DNA of 64,000 nucleotides, from the NCBI RefSeq assembly GCF_016125955.1, contig NZ_JADEVE010000042.1, positions 1-64,000 of the forward strand, written 5' to 3'. The notes beneath the pieces were generated by a model that saw nothing but the letters and a program-made list of their open reading frames with translations, was not told the origin of the DNA and did not search any database. A program made the translations under genes and the position numbers. Shown piece by piece: positions 35,840-44,220 of the stretch. The first letter of the stretch is position 1. Each line of letters starts with the position of its first letter. This DNA comes from Acetomicrobium sp. S15 = DSM 107314. Its GTDB lineage: Bacteria > Synergistota > Synergistia > Synergistales > Thermosynergistaceae.

Positions 35840-35901
35840 GTTGCCTCACTTAAAATCAAAGCGAAACGGATTCGTTGCCTCACTTAAAAATCAAAGTGAA
35901 A
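35840..35901. repeat. Direct repeat next to IS remnants
   Basis: GTTGCCTCACTTAAAA-TCAAAG[CT]GAAA occurs twice, at 35840-35866 and 35874-35901, with one inserted A and one substitution. The second copy runs into a TATCATTCCCC stretch also present at 8240-8256 at the start of the transposase remnant. Probably the terminal sequence of a vanished mobile element. Confidence 0.7.
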
Positions 35902-35962
35902 TTATCATTCCCCTTGAGGGGGGGAGATAAGGTGAGGATATACTGAACCCCTGAGAGCATGG

Positions 35963-37262
35963 TGGACTTGCCCCGGTTTAACGGACACCCTGTTAGTTGG
36001 AGATACAATTCAAGAGGGAGGGGTGTTTCTGATGCTCAAAGACAGGCCAATGTATTCTTTAGGAGTTTTAGGGCTCGAGGCAGTGAGGTTGGTTAAAGAG
36101 AGTGGAAAGCCTATACTCCAGATATCTCGAGATCTGGGTGTCTCTGTGAAATCGCTCAAACGTTGGGTGAAACAGCAAGAGATCGATTCCGGTACTCCTA
36201 AGGCCTTACCACTTCTGAAGCGATGCGAATTGAGGAAGCTTGCGCGCTTAAAAACTGCATCCTTCGAATTGAACGGGAGATATAAAAAGGGCGCGCACCT
36301 TTTTGCGCATGAGACGGACGAAAACTCCAGTCATATTTTCGTTTATAGAGGAAGAGAAGGCGGCCTTACCCTATTGCCAAATAGTTTCGCGTTCTGGGGG
36401 TCTCCACCAGCGGATATTATGATTGGCTAAAAGCGCAAGAGTTAGATCATACGATACAGGATTGGATCCTCCTCAGGTTTATCAAGGAGATCCATGAAAG
36501 AAGCCTCAGTGCTAGGTGAGCACCGAGGATCCATGCTAAAGCTTCCATTTAAGTTTGACATCCACTGCTCGAGGAAGAGGGTGGCCAGACTCATGCAAGA
36601 GGCAGGAATAAAAGACACACACATAGTAAGCGTCAAGGATGTACCAACAAATGTCCCCAAACGTCCTATCTACCCTGACCTCGTCGAGAGAAACTTCGAG
36701 GCAGACGCGCCCAATACACTCTGGGTAGGCGACATAACGCAACACCCCACAAGCGAGGGCTGGCTATATTTGGCCGTAGTGTTGGATGCCTTTTCCAGAA
36801 AGGTAATCGGTTTCTTTTAGGTAGCCGTATAACGTCTGAATTGGCCGTAGGCGCTTCAGGTATAGCAATTAAACGCAGACGCCCTCATAGAGGGGTGATT
36901 CACCACTCAAGACCTGAGGTTTTCAATATACCTCTATCGTCTTCACCGACAGGGTGAAAGAGGCTGGCATATTGGGCTCCATGGGCTTTGTCGGAGATGC
37001 GCTTGTACTTGCAGTAGCTGAAAGCTTTTACGCTACACTCAAGGCTAGATTGCTCGGGCAGGAACAAGTTGGCCAACACGAGAAGAGCTTAAAAATGCCG
37101 TCTTCGAGTACATCGGGGTAGGTTGCAAAGGATTAGGCGACATTCGACGCTCTGGCGCTTAAGCCCAGATGAATTTGAGCGGAGGTGGTTTGACGAACAC
37201 GAAAAGTCAGAAGCAGCTTAAAGGCTAAGTTTGAAAGTGTCCAGTAAAGTGGGGCAACTCCA
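35963..37262 (+). mobile_element. Decayed IS3-family element with both terminal inverted repeats
   Basis: The left end TGGACTTGCCCCGG... (from 35963) and the right end, read inward from 37262 as TGGAGTTGCCCCAC..., match at 21 of 26 positions, including the terminal TGGA, TTGCCCC, TTTA and GGACAC blocks. Length about 1.30 kb fits the IS3 family. No obvious target duplication was found. The transposase inside is broken. Confidence 0.85.
36023..37220 (+). pseudogene. IS3-family transposase OrfA/OrfB, multiply frameshifted
   Basis: OrfA begins YSLGVLGLEAVRLVKESGKP and has the HTH ISRDLGVSVKSLKRWVKQQ. The frame then shifts near 36205 (LTTSEAMRIEEACALKN continues in another frame). OrfB pieces appear as VLGVSTSGYYDWLKAQ, then CSRKRVARLMQEAGIKD, and APNTLWVGDITQHPTSEGWL with the first DDE aspartate and its VVLDAFSRKVIGF. 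Stops and shifts follow; a last recognisable piece is ESFYATLKARLL. It cannot make an active transposase. Confidence 0.85.
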
Positions 37263-37385
37263 AACAGCGCCCTGGACCGCTTGGCCAATGCCAGCTACCA
37301 GATCGTCATCAAAGGTACCAGTTACCTGGAGAGGCTTTCCCCACGCCGCAGGAAGGAGGCGTTGACTACCATGAACACAATGTGA
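37263..37385 (+). pseudogene. IstB-like (IS21) helper ATPase, C-terminal remnant
   Basis: An open stretch reading NSALDRLANASYQIVIKGTS, then ERLSPRRRKEAL, ends at TGA 37383. A-x-x-D-R-[IL]-x-x-x-x-x-x-[IV]-x-[IL]-x-G-x-S-Y is the usual end of IS21 IstB. The IS3 element lies directly before it, as if it had jumped into and removed most of an IS21 copy. The following 80 bp may contain the IS21 terminus. Confidence 0.5.
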
Positions 37386-37468
37386 TAAAAAGCATTCAAC
37401 CGGGTGGGTCAATGTCTGTGGTGAAGAGTGGATCATGGATAGTGGCGATTGACAGAAATAACCCTGAC

Positions 37469-38707
37469 TCAACCTTGCCTTTGGGCAGCACAAGATAAAG
37501 CCCAACATATAACACCTCCTATCAATATAAGACCAGCGCTTGCTATATATCCATAAGATAACGAGCACGTTTCTGAAAGGTAATAGCCCATCAATGGACC
37601 AACAGCAGCTCCGGCATCAATCCATGTCGCATAGACCGGCAAGAACCGGCCAGGCGTGCGTCCGGCAATGTCACCGGCCCACCCATCAAGTGCCACAGCG
37701 CATGCAGTACCTGAACAGAACAACACAACCAAAGACAGGACTATCACGAGAAGTCCACGCGCGCTCGACAATACAAACAACATCATTACAATTGCCAAAT
37801 AACCAGCGACCAAAGCTAAAGAACGTCCCCAACGGTCGGTACACCAACCTAACAGAGGACCAAGCAAGAAATCTATTACCCATCGCGTGCTCAACAATAG
37901 CCCTGATAATGCCCCTGCGCCAAGCACCCAACAATTTAAGGCTATTCGATCCCCCAACCGTGTGGTCACGAGCAAACCTACTGTGGAGGTCACAATCCCG
38001 CTAGTTACAAAGTATAAGCTCGCAGCGCATATACAAACTACCCATTCTTCGTGTCCTTCAGGTATCCACCCTGTTGCCGCTCGGAGCAAATCACGATTAA
38101 CGCCTTCCTCTTTAGCGGGTGCACCCCACTGCCCATTTGCAGCAGGCGGCAATGAACCTATGATGGCACCCAACACCGTCGCGACCGATAGCCAAAGTGC
38201 TGCCATCTTAAAGCCCACTATGTCGGCCAAATAGCCACCCACTACCATACCAGCCAAGCTTCCCAATCGATACATCCCTGTAAACAATCCCATGTGGGAG
38301 GCGCGCTGCCCAGGCGCACTCTCGGCCAGCACGGCTGCTTGTCCACCCAAGCGAAGGAGCGACCAACAAAGCCCCCACAGCCCTCTGAGTAACAGGAGTA
38401 TCGGCACAGATCCAGTACGTCCATATCCGAAGGTTGTGATCACTGTCAGCCATAGTGCCGCTGTAAACACCGTGTTCCAGCCCAAACATGAACCGAGCCA
38501 ACCCGCAACAGTATTAGTGAAAAGGCGTACCCATCGGTTGAGGCTGAGCAACCATCCAACCATTATCAAGCTGACGCCAGCCTCTCGATAGTGCACAGGT
38601 AAAGCGGCGTAAAGGAAGGAATCCCCAAGTATTGCTAACGCTACTAAGGCACCTGTAAAAGCAGTTCGTTTATATGATACCGCCCATTCTTTTATAGACG
38701 TCTGCAT
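37469..38707 (-). CDS. MFS transporter
   Basis: 412 residues, 12 hydrophobic segments, full length. The first helices read LVALAILGDSFLYAALPVHY; the second half begins near VVCICAASLYFVTSGIVTST. GWCTDRWGRSLALVAG is an MFS loop motif (D-x-x-G-R). The family and substrate cannot be named. It is flanked by an IS graveyard on one side and a tRNA operon on the other, a place where acquired genes often sit. Confidence 0.85.
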   Translation of the reverse strand: MQTSIKEWAVSYKRTAFTGALVALAILGDSFLYAALPVHYREAGVSLIMVGWLLSLNRWVRLFTNTVAGWLGSCLGWNTVFTAALWLTVITTFGYGRTGSVPILLLLRGLWGLCWSLLRLGGQAAVLAESAPGQRASHMGLFTGMYRLGSLAGMVVGGYLADIVGFKMAALWLSVATVLGAIIGSLPPAANGQWGAPAKEEGVNRDLLRAATGWIPEGHEEWVVCICAASLYFVTSGIVTSTVGLLVTTRLGDRIALNCWVLGAGALSGLLLSTRWVIDFLLGPLLGWCTDRWGRSLALVAGYLAIVMMLFVLSSARGLLVIVLSLVVLFCSGTACAVALDGWAGDIAGRTPGRFLPVYATWIDAGAAVGPLMGYYLSETCSLSYGYIASAGLILIGGVICWALSCAAQRQG

Positions 38708-38975
38708 AGCTTAGTCTTCGAGCCTCTAAAGTACCTCTATAGCCTATCTTTTTACCTGAGGACTTGTCTTGTCTACAAAACCCATGGTAACACTCTCCGT
38801 TCTTTTTTGCTATTTAGACGAGCTGAGGGCGAATGAAAGCGAATTAGTGGCTTTCCAACAACCTCATTGGAAGCAAAAACGTAATAAAAGGGGAAGCCAG
38901 AAATTCAGGAAAAGGCGTAATTTCGAGGGCTATCATGACACAGCAAGAAAACAGTCCGACGCTCCTAAATCGAGC
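38708..38975. other. Short interval without a recognised gene
   Basis: Nothing convincing on either strand. A plus-strand frame crossing into the tRNA-Phe gene is composition-driven and not called. Confidence 0.5.
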
Positions 38976-39012
38976 ACAAAAAAATCCCGACACAGCACAA
39001 ACCCGGTCGGGA
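38976..39012 (-). terminator. Rho-independent terminator of the tRNA operon
   Basis: On the minus strand TCCCGAC / GTCGGGA (39012-39006, 38991-38985) forms a 7-bp stem with a 14-nt loop and is followed by a run of seven or eight T, eight bases after the tRNA-Phe 3' end. Confidence 0.9.
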
Positions 39013-39019
39013 CAAGGAA

Positions 39020-39095
<76 letters not shown>

Positions 39096-39111
39096 ATCAC
39101 TAAAACTAAAA

Positions 39112-39188
39112 TGGCGGGGCTGACGGGACTTGAACCCGCGACTTCTGGCGTGACAGGCCAGCGCTCTGACCAGCTGAGCTACAGCCCC
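39112..39188 (-). tRNA. tRNA-Asp (GTC)
   Basis: 77 nt including encoded CCA. The acceptor GGGGCTG pairs with CAGCCCC, discriminator G. The anticodon loop CTGTCAC gives GTC; T-loop GGTTCAAGTCC. Sixteen bases before tRNA-Phe. Confidence 0.96.
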
Positions 39189-39202
39189 AAACCTACTGTT
39201 GT

Positions 39203-39277
39203 TGGTGGGCGGAATAGGGTTCGAACCTATGACCCCCTGCGTGTAAGGCAGGTGCTCTACCCCTGAGCTATCCGCCC
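39203..39277 (-). tRNA. tRNA-Val (TAC)
   Basis: 75 nt including encoded CCA. The acceptor GGGCGGA pairs with TCCGCCC. The anticodon loop CTTACAC gives TAC; T-loop GGTTCGAACCC. First tRNA of the operon. Confidence 0.96.
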
Positions 39278-39288
39278 AACGTAAATCA

Positions 39289-39317
39289 AGTATATCCGCC
39301 ACTCAAAACAATGTCAA
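39289..39317 (-). promoter_or_regulatory. Promoter of the tRNA-Val-Asp-Phe operon
   Basis: TTGACA (39317-39312) and TATACT (39294-39289) on the minus strand with exactly 17 bp between them, 12 bp before the tRNA-Val 5' end. Confidence 0.88.
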
Positions 39318-39332
39318 CAGCTCTGGAGAGGG

Positions 39333-39827
39333 CTAAAGGTCCGGAAAGGGAGAGAGGCGCAAGAGAGAAGATATCTCCTCTTGCGAATAGAGCCTACCCA
39401 TGTCGATACCGGGGCATCTCTTGGCTTGGGCCTGCCAAATTCTTCTGCTTGTCAAAATAGACGGCCAGAACGGATATAAAGCGCATTGGATCGGACGAAC
39501 CGGATAGATGGAGCAACTGTTATCTTGAGGATTTAAAAACGCACAATCACCATTGGGGCGCTCGCGCAAACTGTGGCGCCCCAAACGACTAATGACGCAA
39601 AGCCTGTAAAACTCCTCCTCGGAGATGCCCAAATAGTCGGATATCTTTTTGCCTTCCTCGGGAGAAAACCAGACAGCCCCAGGCTCTCCGCGGCAACAGC
39701 GACCGCATCGTATGCACTCAAACTTTAAGCCCTCGTGCCACCAAGGTTTGTCTTCAGTTCCTCGTAAAGGAGGCGCCACAAGCCTACGCCTCCTCCCTCG
39801 GCAAGCTGGGTCGCGGCCATTTCCCAA
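39333..39827 (-). CDS. YkgJ-family cysteine-cluster protein
   Basis: Up to 164 residues. The family core starts at FECIRCGRCCRGEPG and includes CAFLNPQDNSCSIYPVRPIQ and CALYPFWP; the eight or so cysteines bind zinc or an iron-sulphur cluster. The first 30 residues (R/G-rich) lie inside the flgJ gene in another frame and do not look like the family, so the true start is probably later, perhaps at a non-ATG codon near 39740. Last gene of the flagellar string; function of the family is unknown. Confidence 0.75.
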   Translation of the reverse strand: MGNGRDPACRGRRRRLVAPPLRGTEDKPWWHEGLKFECIRCGRCCRGEPGAVWFSPEEGKKISDYLGISEEEFYRLCVISRLGRHSLRERPNGDCAFLNPQDNSCSIYPVRPIQCALYPFWPSILTSRRIWQAQAKRCPGIDMGRLYSQEEISSLLRLSPFPDL

Positions 39828-40015
39828 GACAGATCCTCCAATGGACCGAAGGGGCGACCGGAAGCACCCCCAAGGCCTCTAACTCCGTCGCGCATGTCCT
39901 TCCACAACATCCCCAATAGGAGCCCCTCGAACTGCTGACACGTCTTTTTAAGGCGTTCTTCTTCCGAATGGCTATCGCCCGCCAAAAAAGAGGAACCAAT
40001 ACCGCTAACGATCAC
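39725..40015 (-). CDS. flgJ: Flagellar rod-binding protein, FlgJ N-terminal type
   Basis: 96 residues, only the rod-capping half: LKKTCQQFEGLLLGMLWKDM is the FlgJ N-terminal signature. The C-terminal muramidase of enterobacterial FlgJ (about 310 residues) is absent, as in several diderm phyla, so peptidoglycan opening for the rod must use another enzyme. It overlaps flgI by four bases. Confidence 0.88.
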   Translation of the reverse strand: MIVSGIGSSFLAGDSHSEEERLKKTCQQFEGLLLGMLWKDMRDGVRGLGGASGRPFGPLEDLSWEMAATQLAEGGGVGLWRLLYEELKTNLGGTRA

Positions 40016-41121
40016 ATGACCACCAGCTCTCCGTGCAAGGCTCCGGCCTGATCTATAGCCTGAAGGATCGTAATGATGTCCCTCGGCGTAGCCCCTATGG
40101 CGTTCATGGCCTTCACCAGTTCATCCACAGTGGATGAGGCCGGCAGAGAGACGAGCTGCCCCGCTCCCTCGGTAACGGCAACACCGGTGCGCGGCACAAC
40201 TGCCGTTACTCCTGTGCCAAAGGGTTCAGGCTGCACCACCTCGGGGGCTTCCACTACGCGCACGGTCAGGTTGCCATGAGCAACGGTGACAGCGCTGATG
40301 CCCACCTGGCCGCCCATTACCACAGTGCCAGTGCGCTCGTTGACTACTACCCTGCCAGGGACATCGGGGGTAACCTCGAGCTGTTCCACCTGGGCAATAA
40401 AGGCAGTTGGATTGGTAACATATCGCGGCGGGACTGCAACCTCCACGCGTCCAGCATCGGCAGGGCGCGCAACACCGCCATATCGCTCGTTTATAGCATT
40501 TGCAATGCGCTGGGCCGTCGTAAAGTCGGGCTCCTCAAGGAGCAGCGAGATCCAGTTGCTTTGGACGAAATCCATAGAGACATCGCGCTCGACTATGGCA
40601 CCGCCAGGGATGCGGCCTGTCGTAGTCACATTTTTCGTGACCCTCGCAGCGGCACCGCCCGCGACGAAACCGCCCACGGTGACTGGTCCCTGCGCCACGG
40701 CATAAACTTTGCCGTCGGCGGCCTGCAATGGAGTCTGAAGTAATACACCACCTTCAAGGCTCTTCGCGTCACCCATAGCGCTCACCACTACATCCACGGT
40801 TTGTCCTTGGCGCACAAAGGGCGAAAGCTGCGCTGTGGCGGTCACCACAGCCGCATTCCTGGAGCGGATCATCTTTTCGTCCGTAGATATGCCGAAGCTC
40901 GTGACCATGTTGCGCATCATGCGAAGTGCCAGTTGGCTCCTATCACCAGTCCCCTGTAGGCCGACGACCAATCCCAAGCCGGTGAGTTGGTTCGACCTGA
41001 CCCCTTCCACATGAGCCAGCTCTTTGATGCGCACAGTAGGATGAACAGCAGCCGAAGCGAACGGCACTGCAAAAAGCGCCGCCGACATAAAAACGATCGA
41101 TGCAATCACAAGTCGTCTCAT
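40012..41121 (-). CDS. flgI: Flagellar P-ring protein
   Basis: 369 residues with a signal peptide (ends near ASAAVHP). VRIKELAHVEGVRSNQLTGL and GLVVGLQGTGD, then MRNMVTSFGI, are the FlgI N-terminal signature; the C-terminus ELVKAMNAIGATPRDIITIL is also conserved. It forms the bushing in the peptidoglycan layer around the distal rod. Twelve bases after flgH, overlapping flgJ. Confidence 0.96.
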   Translation of the reverse strand: MRRLVIASIVFMSAALFAVPFASAAVHPTVRIKELAHVEGVRSNQLTGLGLVVGLQGTGDRSQLALRMMRNMVTSFGISTDEKMIRSRNAAVVTATAQLSPFVRQGQTVDVVVSAMGDAKSLEGGVLLQTPLQAADGKVYAVAQGPVTVGGFVAGGAAARVTKNVTTTGRIPGGAIVERDVSMDFVQSNWISLLLEEPDFTTAQRIANAINERYGGVARPADAGRVEVAVPPRYVTNPTAFIAQVEQLEVTPDVPGRVVVNERTGTVVMGGQVGISAVTVAHGNLTVRVVEAPEVVQPEPFGTGVTAVVPRTGVAVTEGAGQLVSLPASSTVDELVKAMNAIGATPRDIITILQAIDQAGALHGELVVM

Positions 41122-41133
41122 TTCCTTCTCCCC

Positions 41134-41706
41134 TTAGAATATGGCTTGCAGCAGTTGCGTAAGCAATCCGGGGCGCTGAACACGGCTCAATGTGCCCTTT
41201 CCTTCAACAAAAAGCTCGGCATTTGCTACGTTATCACTTCCTATTGTATTGTCAGGGGTAACATCTTGAGGGCGTATAACGCCGCGCAAGTGCAGTTTCA
41301 ACGTCTCCGTATTCGTGCGAATGTCTCTCACGCCCTCTATCACCAGATTGCCGGTTGGCAAAACTTCCGTCACTAAGCATGTTATCTGCGTCTGTAGTCT
41401 ATGGGTGCGCTCCGTGGACGCGTCAGCTTCCATATCGCTGGTGGAGCTGGTGCCAAAGCCCCTTATAAAGTCGAGTATTCCAGTTCCGTCGTCTACCTGG
41501 TGATTGCTATCCTTTGTAACATCCGTCTTCGCTTCGTCTTTGGTGTTAGTGCGCTCATTGACCACAACAGTGACTATGTCGCCCACGCGCCTGGGGCGCT
41601 GGTCGGCATAAAGACTGGCCCCATCCTGCCATAGCGATTGTCCCCAAGCTGGGAGAGCGAGCAAAAATAGCACCGCAAGCGACGATAGCAGCGAAAATCT
41701 CTTCAC
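41134..41706 (-). CDS. flgH: Flagellar L-ring protein
   Basis: 190 residues. Family blocks are SLWQDGASLYADQRPRRVGD, IVTVVVNERTNTKDEA and GNLVIEGVRDIRTNTETLKL. It builds the outer-membrane ring of the flagellar basal body, direct evidence for a diderm envelope. Unlike enterobacterial FlgH the signal peptide ends in LPAWG-Q with no lipobox cysteine, so it is cut by signal peptidase I and is not a lipoprotein. Six bases after flgA. Confidence 0.93.
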   Translation of the reverse strand: MKRFSLLSSLAVLFLLALPAWGQSLWQDGASLYADQRPRRVGDIVTVVVNERTNTKDEAKTDVTKDSNHQVDDGTGILDFIRGFGTSSTSDMEADASTERTHRLQTQITCLVTEVLPTGNLVIEGVRDIRTNTETLKLHLRGVIRPQDVTPDNTIGSDNVANAELFVEGKGTLSRVQRPGLLTQLLQAIF

Positions 41707-41712
41707 GAGACA

Positions 41713-42624
41713 TCAACCTCCTTCCACCAAAACAAAACCGTCGCCGGCCACTACGCCCACGATGACCTTCTTGGTACGCTCATTTCTCACCTTTACGCCT
41801 TCCCCTTTAAAACCGTCTTCCAGAGCTTTCCCCGGCATCTCGACAACCAGCCCACCGGCCTTGTAGACGAGGCGCACGATGGTTCCTCTTTCTACTAAAG
41901 GTAAACGCTTGAAGTCATCAACCGTCAGGGCTTCAGCCCTTCTTAAGTCGCGGTTCAGCACACTCCCCAAGATCTCATCGGGCGAAGAGGGGTAACGGCG
42001 ACTACGAGATAGATTGACCACATCGAGCAGAAGGTCATCGATGGCGACAATCGCACCTCTTTTTAGGTCATGCGCAGCGATCATGGTCGGCTGAGACCAG
42101 TGAACCCTAAGGTAAACGATGGAACGATCTCCCGCAGGTCCCTCGAAACGTAACGCCACTCTTTCTTCGGCTGGGCTGATCGACGATGGCGCAACAAGTT
42201 TTCCGGCGCCTTTGCCCGAAGCTTCTACCTTTAATCCCCATCGCCAACCGGAAAGGCGCCGCACCGTGCTGGTCCATTCGTCCTCTTTCCTGCAGTGGAC
42301 CACCTCAGGCATGACGATTTTTACAGCTATGCCGCCCACGCCCGCCCCTTGCAAGCTTTCTAAAATGTCGTCGATGGTGATGACCTCATCGCTCACATCC
42401 ACCATGGCACGGGATGCCCGATAGGCCACGTCGGCCCTTCCCTGCACTCTGCCCAAGGCTCCCAGCGGTATGCGGACATCGTATACGGAGATCTCGGGCT
42501 GCAGTTCGATGGAAAGCAGAGGCTCCTCGCCGCATGACGGCGAGCCCTTGCCGATGAGAGAAAGCGCTATTATCATTCCAATCAACCCGAAAATCCGGAA
42601 AACTTTAATCATCTTACGCCTCAT
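41713..42624 (-). CDS. flgA: Flagellar P-ring assembly chaperone
   Basis: 303 residues with a signal peptide. The C-terminal SAF/FlgA domain reads MIAAHDLKRGAIVAIDDLLL, then EILGSVLNRDLRRAEALTVD and VRLVYKAGGLVVEMPGKALE. FlgA helps FlgI assemble in the periplasm. The N-terminal 130 residues are less conserved and longer than in E. coli (219 residues). Start overlaps the flgG stop by four bases. Confidence 0.9.
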   Translation of the reverse strand: MRRKMIKVFRIFGLIGMIIALSLIGKGSPSCGEEPLLSIELQPEISVYDVRIPLGALGRVQGRADVAYRASRAMVDVSDEVITIDDILESLQGAGVGGIAVKIVMPEVVHCRKEDEWTSTVRRLSGWRWGLKVEASGKGAGKLVAPSSISPAEERVALRFEGPAGDRSIVYLRVHWSQPTMIAAHDLKRGAIVAIDDLLLDVVNLSRSRRYPSSPDEILGSVLNRDLRRAEALTVDDFKRLPLVERGTIVRLVYKAGGLVVEMPGKALEDGFKGEGVKVRNERTKKVIVGVVAGDGFVLVEGG

Positions 42625-43409
42625 CGCCTCAAGTTGTTGGCTATACGGAGCAGCTCATCAGCAGTCTGAATGGTTTTGGAGTTGGCTTCGTATGCCCTTT
42701 GAGCGATGATCATGTTGACCATCTCTTCCACAACCTGGACGTTCGCCATCTCAAGTGCCCCCTGAAGGAGCGTTCCCATCCCTTCCTCGCCAGGGTTGTT
42801 GAGTATCGGTTCACCGCTCGCTTCCGTCTCTAAAAAGAGGTTCTTCCCGATAGCCATCAAACCGGCCGGGTTTACGAAACGCGCAAGTTCTATCTGGCCG
42901 ATTTCATCCAAAGCCACTTGGTTGGGCAGGCGCACGGAGACCACCCCAGTCGGGCTTATGATCACTTCCATGGCATCTTCGGGTATAACTATCTCGGGCT
43001 CAAGCAGGTACCCGTTAGATGTGACGATCTGCCCGTCGGCATCGATCTTCCAAGAGCCGTCTCTCGTATAGGCAATTGTGCCGTCAGGCATAGTGACCTG
43101 AAAAAACCCGTCTCCCTCTATGGCGATGTCCAGAGGGTTAGATGTTATTTGGATGTTGCCGGGGCCCATTAGGCGGTTTGTCCCCACCACGCGCGTGCCA
43201 AGGCCGACCTGTATGCCCGTGGGTAGCATGGAATCGGGCTCGACCGGGGCTCCCGGTTCCCGGTCTATTTGATACAGCAGATCTTCGAAATCGGCGCGCA
43301 TCTTCTTATATCCAGATGTGTTCACATTCGCCAGATTGTTGGAAATCACATCTAAGTTGGTTTGCTGGGCAATCATGCCCGTGGCACCGGACCAAAGAGA
43401 TCGAATCAT
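42621..43409 (-). CDS. flgG: Flagellar distal rod protein
   Basis: 262 residues. N-terminal LWSGATGMIAQQTNLDVISN and NLANVNTSGYKK, the internal QITSNPLDIAIEGDGFFQV and C-terminal NVQVVEEMVNMIIAQRAYEA, then SKTIQTADELL, are the rod/hook-family signatures. FlgG forms the distal rod inside the P and L rings. Follows flgF by 18 bp. Confidence 0.96.
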   Translation of the reverse strand: MIRSLWSGATGMIAQQTNLDVISNNLANVNTSGYKKMRADFEDLLYQIDREPGAPVEPDSMLPTGIQVGLGTRVVGTNRLMGPGNIQITSNPLDIAIEGDGFFQVTMPDGTIAYTRDGSWKIDADGQIVTSNGYLLEPEIVIPEDAMEVIISPTGVVSVRLPNQVALDEIGQIELARFVNPAGLMAIGKNLFLETEASGEPILNNPGEEGMGTLLQGALEMANVQVVEEMVNMIIAQRAYEANSKTIQTADELLRIANNLRR

Positions 43410-43427
43410 TTTACACTCACCTCACAC

Positions 43428-44207
43428 TTAGCCTACACGGCTGAAGGTGCTGATTAGCCTGCCTGTCATCTCATCTTGTATAGTGACGCTTCTTGCGGCC
43501 ATTTCATAAGCGCGGTTTACCTCTATCATTGCCGTCATTTCCTCCACCACATTGACATTGGCGCGCTCGAGCGCCCCGCGCACCAACCTAACGGCTCCGG
43601 TGGGCTGGGGTAAACCCGCTTGAGGGGTAGCCGTTAACAGAGATCTCCCCACCTGGCGCAGATATGTAGGTCTCTCGAAGGCGACGATCTGCAACTGGGC
43701 TATCACATCCCCATCCGCCACAACCTGCCCTCGATCGTCTATAAAGCAAGAGATGGCGTCGCCCAAAGCGATAGGACCGCCATCCCCCAAAACCAGCATG
43801 CCATCAGCGTTGACAAGCTCACCTGCGGCATTCTTTGAAAAATGGCCTGCTCTCGTATAGAAGGTGTTTCCTGCCGTGTCTTGAACTGCGAAAAAACCCT
43901 CTCCATCTATTGCCACATCCAATGGATTGTCAGTCACTTGAATCGGACCGCGTCTGGTTGCCATAGCTGTCTCAGACAGAACGACATTTAAAGCCGCATC
44001 GCCCAGCGGCGTGACGCTGGGCGATAAGCCTGGGGCATCTTGTGCGCTTTCCATACGGCTCACCAGAAGCTGAGGGAAGGATTTGTTGACATTTATGCGT
44101 CCCCTGAAGCCAGCACTCTCCGCATTGGCTAAATTGTTAGCCACCACATCCAGCGCCTTCTCTTGAACCAGCATTGCTGATGCGCCGGTATATATGCCTC
44201 TGTACAT
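43428..44207 (-). CDS. flgF: Flagellar proximal rod protein / FlgG-like
   Basis: 259 residues. YTGASAMLVQEKALDVVANN with LANAESAGFRG and the C-terminal NVNVVEEMTAMIEVNRAYEM mark a rod protein; being the shorter, FlgG-paired paralogue it is called FlgF (FlhO in Bacillus). It follows mreB by 13 bp, an arrangement also seen with mbl-flhO-flhP. Confidence 0.88.
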   Translation of the reverse strand: MYRGIYTGASAMLVQEKALDVVANNLANAESAGFRGRINVNKSFPQLLVSRMESAQDAPGLSPSVTPLGDAALNVVLSETAMATRRGPIQVTDNPLDVAIDGEGFFAVQDTAGNTFYTRAGHFSKNAAGELVNADGMLVLGDGGPIALGDAISCFIDDRGQVVADGDVIAQLQIVAFERPTYLRQVGRSLLTATPQAGLPQPTGAVRLVRGALERANVNVVEEMTAMIEVNRAYEMAARSVTIQDEMTGRLISTFSRVG

Positions 44208-44220
44208 AAATAATTCCCCC

